Shown piece after piece: positions 1 to 8,173 of a DNA stretch of 64,000 nucleotides (its first letter is position 1; every line of letters starts with the position of its first letter). The translations under genes and the position numbers were made by a program. The notes under the pieces were generated by a model. It had not been told where the DNA came from. It saw only the letters and a program-made list of their open reading frames with translations, and ran no database searches. The DNA is from Ilumatobacteraceae bacterium (GTDB lineage: Bacteria > Actinomycetota > Acidimicrobiia > Acidimicrobiales > Ilumatobacteraceae), in assembly GCA_024644465.1 (NCBI GenBank), contig JAHEKY010000001.1, positions 48,637-112,636 of the forward strand. The letters run 5' to 3'.

Positions 1-423
1 TGCCCACGGTGGCACCTCGTACCCGAACGAGCGGCAGACCGAGTTCTGCCCGAACGGGTTCCGGGCGTGATGGGGGTTGAGTGGGTCCTCGATCATGTGC
101 TGCTCGCCGCCGATGGTCAGGCCGAGCTGGTATTCCAGCCGGGTGCCCGTCGGCAGATCGAGCGCGAGCAACCACCAGTTCGACTCACCGAGTCGCTCGA
201 AGTCGAGGTCCTCGGGGAGCCCCATCCCGAAGTGGACCAAGGTGACCGCGTCGGCCTCGCCGCGGAACGCAAAGACGGTGACGTCCTCGTTCGTCAGCGG
301 GAACCCGCGGTCGAACACGAGCCGATCGAGCGCCTCCGGCGTCAGCTCGGGGTTCGGCGCCACGCGTGGCGCGAGCACCGTGTGCTCGTCGATCTCCTGA
401 TCCGTGAAGTTGGCCTCGTTCAT
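1..423 (-). CDS. Enterochelin esterase-like / E-set plus alpha-beta hydrolase protein, N-terminal part only (runs off window start)
   Basis: Reverse strand reads MNEANFTDQEIDEHTVLAPRVAPNPELTPEALDRLVFDRGFPLTNEDVTVFAFRGEADAVTLVHFGMGLPEDLDFERLGESNWWLLALDLPTGTRLEYQLGLTIGGEQHMIEDPLNPHHARNPFGQNSVCRSFGYEVPPWA, open to the window edge; resembles the N-terminal domain of Fes-like esterases. Not in the ORF track. 10 nt downstream of the ATP-grasp gene stop. Confidence 0.7.
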   Translation of the reverse strand, partial: MNEANFTDQEIDEHTVLAPRVAPNPELTPEALDRLVFDRGFPLTNEDVTVFAFRGEADAVTLVHFGMGLPEDLDFERLGESNWWLLALDLPTGTRLEYQLGLTIGGEQHMIEDPLNPHHARNPFGQNSVCRSFGYEVPPWA

Positions 424-433
424 CGGGGCATTC

Positions 434-1657
434 TCACTGGGCGTGGACCGTAACCGTGCGGCCGATCTCGTCGAGGACGAAACGGAGGTGGTCGAAGTCC
501 TCGTGGCGGGCCCTCACCCACGCGTTCGCCATGTAGCCCGCTTCGACCGGCTGGGTCGGCGTGCCGACCGCGGGCAGGTGCGCATCGATGATCAGATCCC
601 CGAACCGGCGCTGGATCTCGTCCGCGCCCGAGTAGCCGGAGATCACCCCGTCCGCTTCAGGGCGGATGGCGACGATGCCCGCCGAGAACCGGCGTGAGGC
701 GTGCCGTTTCGGGTACCCGTGAACGATCGCCTCCGCCCACTCCCGGTAGATGTCCAAGTCGTTGCCGACCGCGTAGAGATCCCACGCTCGAACGCCCGGC
801 GGGCGGCATCCGATCTCGGAGAACGTCAGCCCACGTTCGCCGGAGAACCACTCCATGTGCGTCGCCGACGTCCCGATGTCGAGCGCTTCGATCACCTGGC
901 GCCCCATCGCCTTGACCTCGTCGTACCCGACTGCGGAGTCGACCCGGTTCGTCGCGATGAACTGGGGGGAGATCCAGCGGGTCCGCATCGCGTCGAGCAC
1001 GTTCGGGTAGTAGTGGCAGACGAACTCGTGGACGACGCGCCCGTCGACGGTGATCGTGTCGTAGAACCCTTCGTGGCCGGTGATGAACTCCTCGACGGCG
1101 ACGGTCGCCCCCCGGTCGACTCCGCTCGCCGCGATCACCGCATCGAGGTCGTCGGCGTTGTCGGCACGGTGGGTTCCCGACGCGCCCGCGCCGTCCGGCG
1201 GCTTGACGATCAGCGGATAGCCCACCTCGGCGGCGAACGCCCGGACCTCGGCGGCGGACGAGGCGCCGGTCGAACGCGCACACGGCACACCGGCCTCGCG
1301 CAGCACCTGCTTCATCGCCGGCTTGTCACGGCACAGGTGTGCTGTCCGTACCGACGTGCCCGGGATGTTGCAGGCCGCCCGGACGCGCGCCGCCGTCATG
1401 ATGTGCGCTTCGACGGTCGCCTCCAGCCGGTCGACCCACAGCCGGTCCTGCACCCACCTCACGGCGCGCAAGACGCTGTCGTCGTCGACGACGGACGCGA
1501 CCTGCTCGTAGTGGGTCAGCCAGCCGCGGACGTCGTCGTCGAGCCCGTCCTTCGGGCGCTCACCGATACCGATCACCGTCGCACCGGCTTCCGCGAGCGC
1601 TCGTGCGAACTGCTTCTGGTTGTCCGGGAAGCTCGGCTCGAGAATGATCACGTTCAC
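434..1657 (-). CDS. ATP-grasp domain ligase, paralog 1
   Basis: GTG start gives VNVIILEPSFPDNQKQFARAL...CRDKPAMKQVLREAGVPCARS...GYPLIVKPPDGAGASGTHR...VEEFITGHEGFYDT...THMEWF...SEIGCRPPGVR; ATP-grasp lysine/glycine-rich and E-x-G-x-RPPG motifs. The ORF-track version (to 2134) is an upstream over-extension across the divergent gene. Confidence 0.88.
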   Translation of the reverse strand: MNVIILEPSFPDNQKQFARALAEAGATVIGIGERPKDGLDDDVRGWLTHYEQVASVVDDDSVLRAVRWVQDRLWVDRLEATVEAHIMTAARVRAACNIPGTSVRTAHLCRDKPAMKQVLREAGVPCARSTGASSAAEVRAFAAEVGYPLIVKPPDGAGASGTHRADNADDLDAVIAASGVDRGATVAVEEFITGHEGFYDTITVDGRVVHEFVCHYYPNVLDAMRTRWISPQFIATNRVDSAVGYDEVKAMGRQVIEALDIGTSATHMEWFSGERGLTFSEIGCRPPGVRAWDLYAVGNDLDIYREWAEAIVHGYPKRHASRRFSAGIVAIRPEADGVISGYSGADEIQRRFGDLIIDAHLPAVGTPTQPVEAGYMANAWVRARHEDFDHLRFVLDEIGRTVTVHAQ

Positions 1658-1754
1658 CGACCCAGTTGTACTCGCTCCCACCGACCGACCCGGACAGTCA
1701 TCGCCGTGGCCCTCTGGCGGGTGACGCGACACGGGTGCGGTACGGTCCGGAGCG

Positions 1755-2978
1755 ATGGTCACCGTGGTCTTCGTCGCTCCGTACGCCCTCGATGCCACGA
1801 ACCGCTTCCTGGCCGCGATGGCCGCGCTCGCCGACGTACGGGTCGTCGTCGTCAGCAGTGACCCACTGGAACGGTTCCCGGCGGATGTCGCAGCGGGGCT
1901 GGCCGGCCACTGGCGGATCGACGACTGTCTCGACGTCGACGAGTTGACGGGGGCGGTTTCGGCCGTGCGCGACCGCACGGGTCCCGTCGACGTGCTGACG
2001 GCGATCCTCGAGAACCTCCAGGTCCCCCTCGCGCACGCGAGAGAACGGCTCGGCATCGACGGGATGCGCGTCGACGTCGCGGAGCGGTTCCGCGACAAGG
2101 AGCAGATGAAGGCGGCCTTCGACGCAGCCGGCATCCCGTGCGCACGTCACGCTCGAGTCGATTCCGCCGACGATGCGCGTCGGATCCTCGACGACTGGCA
2201 ACAGCCGGTCGTCGTCAAGCCGCTCGCCGGGATGGGTGCCCGCAACACGTTCCGTCTCGACGACCGCGAGACCGGCGAACGCTGGCTGCTCACCGATCCG
2301 CCGTCGAGTGCGGCTCCGGTGCTGCTCGAGGAGTTCCTCGTCGGCGAGGAGTTCTCGTTCGAGAGCGTGCTCGTCGACGGCAACCTCGTGTGGCACTCGA
2401 TCGGCCGCTACGACCCGACTCCGCTGACCGTCCTCGAGAACTCGTGGATCCAGTGGTGTGTCGTGCTCCCCCGTCGGATCGACAGCGACCAGTTCGCGGC
2501 GATCCGGGACCTCGGGCCGCGAGCGGTCCGCTCGCTCGGCCTGTCGACCGGGCTCACCCACCTGGAGTGGTTCCGCCGGCCCGACGGAACGGTGGCGATC
2601 TCCGAGGTCGGCGCCCGGCCGCCAGGGGCACAGATCGCGTCTCTGATGTCCTGGGCCCACGGCGCCGACATGTACGCCGCCTGGTCGCGGTTGGTCGCAC
2701 TCGGCGAGTTCGACCCGCCCGCTCGCCGTTTCGCCGTCGGCGGCGCCTATCTCCGGGCGCAGGGGGCCGGGCGGGCGATCACCGCGGTGACCGGAATCGA
2801 CCGCGTCAGCGCCGCCACCCACGAACTGGTCGTCGAGTCTCGTCTGCCGCGGGTCGGCAGCGCCGCGGCCGACACCTACGAGGGCGACGGCTACGTGATC
2901 GTCCGGGCGGACGAGACCGACGCGGTCGAGTCCGCACTGCGCGAGATCGTGTCGACGATCCGGGTGGAGACGCACTGA
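1755..2978 (+). CDS. ATP-grasp domain ligase, paralog 2
   Basis: MVTVVFVAPYALDATNRF...FRDKEQMKAAFDAAGIPCARH...PVVVKPLAGMGARNTFRLDD...LLEEFLVGEEFSFES...THLEWF...SEVGARPPGAQ. Confidence 0.88.
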   Translation: MVTVVFVAPYALDATNRFLAAMAALADVRVVVVSSDPLERFPADVAAGLAGHWRIDDCLDVDELTGAVSAVRDRTGPVDVLTAILENLQVPLAHARERLGIDGMRVDVAERFRDKEQMKAAFDAAGIPCARHARVDSADDARRILDDWQQPVVVKPLAGMGARNTFRLDDRETGERWLLTDPPSSAAPVLLEEFLVGEEFSFESVLVDGNLVWHSIGRYDPTPLTVLENSWIQWCVVLPRRIDSDQFAAIRDLGPRAVRSLGLSTGLTHLEWFRRPDGTVAISEVGARPPGAQIASLMSWAHGADMYAAWSRLVALGEFDPPARRFAVGGAYLRAQGAGRAITAVTGIDRVSAATHELVVESRLPRVGSAAADTYEGDGYVIVRADETDAVESALREIVSTIRVETH

Positions 2979-4195
2979 TGAACGTCGTGTTCCTGTCACC
3001 CCACTACCCGGACGACATCCCGCTGTTCGTCTCCGGCCTCGCCGCGGTCGGGGCACGCGTGATCGGCGTCGGCGACCAGCACGTCGAAGCGCTTCCCGAG
3101 CGGTCCAAACGCGACCTCGCGGCGTACATCCAGATCGGTTCGTGGTCCGACGAGGACGCCGTCGTGCGCACGGTGCTCGATCGACTGGCAGGGCACCACG
3201 TCGACCTCGTCGAGACGCTGTGGGAGCCGATGATGCTGCTGGCCGCCCGGCTGCGCGAGGCGATCGGCGTGCCCGGGATGACGGTCGCGCAGACCGTGCC
3301 GTTCCGGGACAAGGGCGAGATGAAGAAGGTGGTCGAGGCCGCCGGGCTGCGGACGCCGCGTTCGATCGTGACGACGACGCGCGACGGCTGCCGTTCCGCC
3401 GCCGAGGAGATCGGCTACCCGATCATCATCAAACCGATCTCCGGAGCCGGCTCGATGGACACGTTCCGGATCGAAGGCGACGACGACCTCGAGGCCGCAC
3501 TCGCCCAACTGGGCCACGTCCCCCAGGTGAGCGTCGAGGAGTTCATCTCCGGCGACGAGTTCACCTACGACACGGTCTGTGCCGGCGGCTCGATCGCCTT
3601 CGAGAACGTGTGCGAGTACCGCCCGAACCCGCTGATCGGCAAACAGGTCGAATGGATCAGCCCGCAGGTGATCGCATGGCGGGATCTCGCCGACCCGTTC
3701 ATCGCCGACGGCGTCGAGCTCGGGCGCAACGTCATCCGGGCGATGGGCGTCCAGAGCGGGTTCACGCACATGGAGTGGTACCGGACCGCCGCCGGCGAGG
3801 TCGTCTTCGGCGAGATCGGCGCCCGCTCCCCAGGGGGCCGACTGACCGACTTGATGAACTACGCGTGCGACACCGACCTGTACACCGGGTGGGCGCAGGC
3901 CGTGTGCCACGGCACGTTCGACCAGCCGACCGAGCGCCGCTACAACGTGGCGCAGGTGATCAAGCGGGCGCAGGGCCAGGGCACGATCACCCGGATCGAC
4001 GGCATCGCCCACATGATGGCGACGATGGGCGAGCACGTCGTCAACGTCGACCTCGTCCCGCTCGGGCACCCGCGACGCGATTGGCGGGCGACCGTGCTGT
4101 CCGACGGGGTCATCGTCGTCCGCCACCCCGACTTCGACGAGGTGGTCGCGATGGCCGACTGGATCGCCGCCGGCGTCCACCTCCACTGCGACTGA
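2978..4195 (+). CDS. ATP-grasp domain ligase, paralog 3
   Basis: ATG at 2978 overlaps the previous TGA (TGATG). MNVVFLSPHYPDDIPLF...FRDKGEMKKVVEAAGLRTPRS...GYPIIIKPISGAGSMDTFRIEG...VEEFISGDEFTYDT...WISPQVIA...THMEWY...GEIGARSPGGR. Confidence 0.9.
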   Translation: MNVVFLSPHYPDDIPLFVSGLAAVGARVIGVGDQHVEALPERSKRDLAAYIQIGSWSDEDAVVRTVLDRLAGHHVDLVETLWEPMMLLAARLREAIGVPGMTVAQTVPFRDKGEMKKVVEAAGLRTPRSIVTTTRDGCRSAAEEIGYPIIIKPISGAGSMDTFRIEGDDDLEAALAQLGHVPQVSVEEFISGDEFTYDTVCAGGSIAFENVCEYRPNPLIGKQVEWISPQVIAWRDLADPFIADGVELGRNVIRAMGVQSGFTHMEWYRTAAGEVVFGEIGARSPGGRLTDLMNYACDTDLYTGWAQAVCHGTFDQPTERRYNVAQVIKRAQGQGTITRIDGIAHMMATMGEHVVNVDLVPLGHPRRDWRATVLSDGVIVVRHPDFDEVVAMADWIAAGVHLHCD

Positions 4196-4232
4196 CCGTT
4201 CCATCTGGTGCCAGGCACCAGATGGAACGGTC
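4194..4232. repeat. Perfect palindrome, 19-bp arms and 1-nt centre (GACCGTTCCATCTGGTGCC-A-GGCACCAGATGGAACGGTC); copy 1 of dispersed family
   Basis: Read directly; begins inside the TGA stop of the ATP-grasp paralog 3 gene. Confidence 0.95.
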
Positions 4233-4236
4233 GGGT

Positions 4237-4365
4237 CGAAAACGGGAAAGACCCGGATTGGGGGATCCGGGTCTCTCAACCTGGGAATGTCCGCTGATGG
4301 GGGGTCAGCTGACGGACTTCCCGACGAGTGGAACATTGGGGGGTGTTCTCACGTCGACTTGTACT
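4237..4365 (-). ncRNA. 6C-type sRNA (two hairpins with CCCCCC loops plus intrinsic terminator)
   Basis: Minus strand: TTGTCA-N17-CATACT promoter (4395-4400 / 4372-4377); hairpin GAACA-CCCCCCAA-TGTTC; hairpin GTCCG-tca-GCTGA-CCCCCCA-TCAGC-GGAC; terminator stem AGACCCGGAT-CCCCCA-ATCCGGGTCT followed by TTCCCGTTTT. Matches the described architecture of the actinobacterial 6C RNA family. Confidence 0.85.
4249..4274 (-). terminator. Intrinsic terminator of the 6C-type RNA
   Basis: 10-bp perfect stem agacccggat/atccgggtct; T-rich tract on the minus-strand side. Confidence 0.75.
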
Positions 4366-4420
4366 TGTGAAAGTATGCACGTGAACGAGTGATCTGACAA
4401 GTAGAACTCAGCGATACTTG
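4362..4420. promoter_or_regulatory. Operator-like repeats TACTT-N4-AAGTA and CAAGTA-N11-TACTTG over the 6C RNA / LysR divergent promoter region
   Basis: TACTTG 4362-4367, AAGTA 4371-4375, CAAGTA 4398-4403, TACTTG 4415-4420. Confidence 0.5.
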
Positions 4421-4435
4421 CTATCGTTTTCAGAG

Positions 4436-5374
4436 ATGGATGTCCGGCAGTTGTCTACTCTCGTCGCGATCGCCGACCACGGCACGTTCTCCGCAGCGGC
4501 CCGGTCGCTGTTCACCGTGCAATCGAACGTGTCGGCCCACATCGCCCGGCTGGAGCGCGAACTCGGCGTGACGCTCGTCGACCGGGCCCACGGCGGGCTC
4601 ACCGAGGAGGGCTTCCGGGTCGTCGAACGGGCCCGCCGGGTGCTCAACGAGATCGACGACATCGCCGCCGACATGGCGAGTCGCAACGAGGATGTTTCCG
4701 GTCAGACGCGCATCGGCGTCATCGGCACGACCGCGCGCTGGCTGATGCCGCAGTTGCTCGGTCGCCTCGGCCGTGAACACCCTGGCGTGCGCACGGTGAT
4801 CCAGGAGGGCGCCACGTCCGCGCTCGTACCCAACGTGATCAGTGGCCAGCTCAACGGGGCGATCGTGCACCTGCCGGTCGACGACCACGAACTCGTGATC
4901 GAGCCGCTCTTCGCCGAGGACCTGTTCCTGCTCGCCGACGAGCGCCACCCCCTCGCCTCGCGGGACACGATCCCGTTGCGCGAACTCGACGACGTACCGC
5001 TGCTGCTCCCCCCGACCGGCGCCGCGCTGCGCAAGGTGCTCGAGCGCGCCGCAGCGAACGTCGACATCACGCTGCGAGCCCAGGCCGAGATCGACGGCGT
5101 CCGCCTGCTCGCGTCGCTCGCGTTCGACGGGTTCGGGGCTGCGATCGTGCCCGCGACCGCCGTGCCGACCTGGCTCGAGGGGTCGTTCCGCAGGATCACG
5201 GTGCCCGAACTCCCCCGCCGGGTCGTCGCCTTCGTCCGCCGGCGCCGGCCGAGCCCGAACGCCCCGACGACCGCGACCGTCGAGGTGTTGCGGGCGGTGA
5301 TCGCCGAACGCGGCGACCGCCAGCCGGGCGTCCACCCGGGCACGAGCGCCATCGCGCTGCCGAAGTCCGGCTGA
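4436..5374 (+). CDS. LysR-family transcriptional regulator
   Basis: MDVRQLSTLVAIADHGTFSAAARSLFTVQSNVSAHIARLERELGVTLVDRAHGGLTEEG, a typical LysR N-terminal HTH. Confidence 0.9.
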   Translation: MDVRQLSTLVAIADHGTFSAAARSLFTVQSNVSAHIARLERELGVTLVDRAHGGLTEEGFRVVERARRVLNEIDDIAADMASRNEDVSGQTRIGVIGTTARWLMPQLLGRLGREHPGVRTVIQEGATSALVPNVISGQLNGAIVHLPVDDHELVIEPLFAEDLFLLADERHPLASRDTIPLRELDDVPLLLPPTGAALRKVLERAAANVDITLRAQAEIDGVRLLASLAFDGFGAAIVPATAVPTWLEGSFRRITVPELPRRVVAFVRRRRPSPNAPTTATVEVLRAVIAERGDRQPGVHPGTSAIALPKSG

Positions 5375-5430
5375 TCGAACCGGGCACGCCCACCACCGCA
5401 CCGCGCCGCCGTCGGATACTCTCGCAACCG

Positions 5431-6810
5431 ATGACGACCATTCCGCTGGACGGCGGCCCGTTCGCCGAGATGGCGTTTCCGCTGTCCCGCCACGTCCCCG
5501 CCGCCGCCGCCGCCGACGTCCGCAACGTCGGCGAGCGCACCGCGGTCTGGGTCGAGTTCGCCGACGACGCCGACATCGTCCGGCTGACATCAGGCACGTC
5601 CTCGGTGATCGAACTGGCGGCGAACGCCGCCCGTGAGCAGGGCCTGCCGCTCGTGCTCATCGTGTCGACCGCCGGGACCGACATCGTCGAGGGGATGCCC
5701 GCACTCCACGGCTGGGGCCGCGTGGCCGCCGCCCTGACGAAGTGCTCGGGCATCGTGCCCACGGCGATCATCGTCGACGGGCCCGCCGTGTCCGGCCCCG
5801 CCCTGCTGCTCGGCCTCGCCGACTTCACGGTGATGACGACCACCAGCTACGCCTTCGTCAACGGCCCGGTCATGGTCGAGTCGTTCACGGGTGTCGGCAT
5901 CGACGTCGACGAACTCGGCGGAGCCACGAACCACGCGCGCTACACCGGCGTCCCGACCGCCGTCGTCGCCGACCGTGCGACCGCCGTCGAGACGATCGAG
6001 ACGATCCTCGCGTACCTGCCGAGCCACGTCGACCAGGAGCCCCCGCGCTGGCCGAACGACGACCCCGCCGACCGGCAGTGTCCGGAGGCCGGCGAGCAGA
6101 TCCCGGCATCGTCGACGGGGAGCTACGACGTCCGCAAGGTCGCGTCAGCGATCGCCGACGAGGACTCCGTGTTCGAGTTGCGGGACCGGTGGGCGACGAA
6201 CGTGGTCACGGCCTTCGCCACGATCGACGGCCGGCCGGTCGGCATCGTCGCCAACCAGCCGATCTCGCTGGCCGGAACCCTCGACATCCCGGCCTCGCAG
6301 AAGTCGGCCCGGTTCGTGGCCCTCTGCGATGCGTTCAACCTGCCGATCATCACGCTCGTCGACACCCCCGGCTTCTACCCGGGCAAGGACCTCGAGTGGC
6401 GCGGGATGATCCGCCACGGCGCGCAGCTCGTCTATGCCTACGCGCGGGCGTCGGTTCCGCGGATCAGCGTGATCCTCCGGAAGAGCTACGGCGGCGCCTA
6501 CATCGTGATGGACTCCAAGACGATGGGCAACGACCTGTGCCTCGCCTGGCCGTGGGCGGAAATCGCCGTGATGGGGGCCGGGCAGGCTGCGGCGATCCTC
6601 GCCCGCCGGGCGACACCGGACGAGCGCGCCGAGTTCGAGCGTGACTACGCCGAGCGCCTGCTCAACCCGTATGTCGCCGCCGAGCGCGGATACATCGATG
6701 CGGTGATCGACCCTGCCGAGACCCGGGCGGCGATCGCCGCGGCCCTCGCCGTGCTCGAGGACAAGCGCGAGGTGCTCGTCGCCAGGAAACACGGCAACAG
6801 CCCGCTCTGA
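5431..6810 (+). CDS. Acyl-CoA carboxylase-type carboxyltransferase protein
   Basis: DTPGFYPGKDLEWRGMIRHGAQLVYAYARASVPRISVILRKSYGGAYIVMDSKTMGNDLCLAWPWAEIAVMGAGQAAAIL. Confidence 0.85.
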   Translation: MTTIPLDGGPFAEMAFPLSRHVPAAAAADVRNVGERTAVWVEFADDADIVRLTSGTSSVIELAANAAREQGLPLVLIVSTAGTDIVEGMPALHGWGRVAAALTKCSGIVPTAIIVDGPAVSGPALLLGLADFTVMTTTSYAFVNGPVMVESFTGVGIDVDELGGATNHARYTGVPTAVVADRATAVETIETILAYLPSHVDQEPPRWPNDDPADRQCPEAGEQIPASSTGSYDVRKVASAIADEDSVFELRDRWATNVVTAFATIDGRPVGIVANQPISLAGTLDIPASQKSARFVALCDAFNLPIITLVDTPGFYPGKDLEWRGMIRHGAQLVYAYARASVPRISVILRKSYGGAYIVMDSKTMGNDLCLAWPWAEIAVMGAGQAAAILARRATPDERAEFERDYAERLLNPYVAAERGYIDAVIDPAETRAAIAAALAVLEDKREVLVARKHGNSPL

Positions 6811-6822
6811 GGCGCGTCGCTG

Positions 6823-7992
6823 CTACAGGCTGCAGCCGGACACCGCGACGGAGGTCAGCGACGTGGCGCCGTCGTACACGAACAGTTCGGCCAGCGAGGT
6901 GTCCCAGAACTTGCTCCACAGGGCGACCTCCATGATCGCGTCGCCGTTGAAGTCGGCGACCGCCAGCACCCCCGCCCGACCGATCGTCGGCCGGCTGGTC
7001 CACTCGTCCGGGTAGTACTCGAACAGCACCTCGTCGGTGACGGCGCCGGTCGCTGTCGGATAGCGCGCGTAGATCACGACGAAGTCGCCGGGCACCCCGC
7101 CTCCGTCGGTGATCTTCTCGAAGGTCACGAAGACCTCTTCGACGCCGTCGCCGTCGAGATCGGCACGCACGACATCGGTGACGTCACCACCCGCCGGGTC
7201 GACCCCGGCCGCAGTGACGATCGCCTCGCCGATGCGCTGGTAGTCCGCCGAGTCGAACCCCGACCGGCGCAGACCTCGGGGCTGCACGTCCCAGTCGGCG
7301 GCGAGCCCGACGGCGCGGTAGGACCCGTCGCCGGTGAATTCCTGGTTCGAACCGCCGGCGTCGAGCAGCGGCCCCTGGCGGTCGTCGATGCACACCGCGG
7401 CGGTGGCGCCGCCGTATCCGTAACCGGTCAGCGGGTTGCCCAGCCCGACGCCTGCGATCGCAACCGCGCCGAAGGATTCGTCCGGCAAGGGGTCGCCGCC
7501 GTCGGCCGACATCCAATCGGATCCCGTCCAGGCGGCGAGTGGCGTCCACGGTGCGTCGAGCGCCCACCCGACGTGGACCACCGTCGCGCCCTGCGTGGGC
7601 ACCGCCGCAGCGACGCGACCGAGTCGCGGGACCGGTCCGTCGGTGCCGGCACCGCTCGCGGTGGCGTCGGTCTCGGCGGGGCCGGTGTCAGCCGGATCGG
7701 TGTCGGCTGGGGCAGTGTCCGCGGGGGCGGTGTCCGCAGAGCCGGTGTCCGCAGAGCCGGACGGCGCGGGGTCGGTCCCGGCGGGGCGGTCGGTCGCGGC
7801 GGTCTCCGCCGGGGCGGTCTCGGCGATCTGTCCGCCGTCGTCGGGCCCCGCCGTCGCAGGCGGGACGGACTCGACCGGGCTGCTGTCCGCCGCGCCCGGA
7901 ACGACTGCGTCCTCGGCGTCGGACGGCGCGCAGGCAGCGACGAGGCAGCCGAGCGAGACGGCGACGACGACGCTGGTCGCACGGTGGTTCAC
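6823..7992 (-). CDS. Secreted lipoprotein with low-complexity ADT-rich linker and VCBS/FG-GAP-like C-terminus
   Basis: GTG start; VNHRATSVVVAVSLGCLVAACAPSD lipobox; DLDGDGVEEVFV and ADFNGDAIMEVALW repeats. Confidence 0.7.
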   Translation of the reverse strand: MNHRATSVVVAVSLGCLVAACAPSDAEDAVVPGAADSSPVESVPPATAGPDDGGQIAETAPAETAATDRPAGTDPAPSGSADTGSADTAPADTAPADTDPADTGPAETDATASGAGTDGPVPRLGRVAAAVPTQGATVVHVGWALDAPWTPLAAWTGSDWMSADGGDPLPDESFGAVAIAGVGLGNPLTGYGYGGATAAVCIDDRQGPLLDAGGSNQEFTGDGSYRAVGLAADWDVQPRGLRRSGFDSADYQRIGEAIVTAAGVDPAGGDVTDVVRADLDGDGVEEVFVTFEKITDGGGVPGDFVVIYARYPTATGAVTDEVLFEYYPDEWTSRPTIGRAGVLAVADFNGDAIMEVALWSKFWDTSLAELFVYDGATSLTSVAVSGCSL

Positions 7993-8173
7993 CTGCTCAC
8001 TCTCGCAGGCCGAGCACCGCGAATCCTGGATTTCCGCGCTCGCGCCGGGCTGACGTGGGGTTTGGCCGATCGGACGCCGGTTGGGGCGCCACGCCGGGTG
8101 GCCAGTAACTTGGCCTGATGACCGGGGCGACCCCTCTGTCATGCCCACGTCGTTCGAGCCCGGAGGAAGCCAA

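Noticed and set aside
1658-2134. N-terminal extension of ATP-grasp paralog 1 in the ORF track
   Set aside because: Overlaps the divergent paralog 2; the conserved N-terminal beta strand begins at the GTG at 1657.
4297-4392. 31-aa ORF MGGQLTDFPTSGTLGGVLTSTCTCESMHVNE that looks like a lanthipeptide precursor (GG then TSTCTC) beside ATP-grasp genes
   Set aside because: It is antisense to the 6C-type RNA; the GG and C/T residues arise from the RNA's hairpin and promoter sequence, and there is no lanthionine synthetase nearby.
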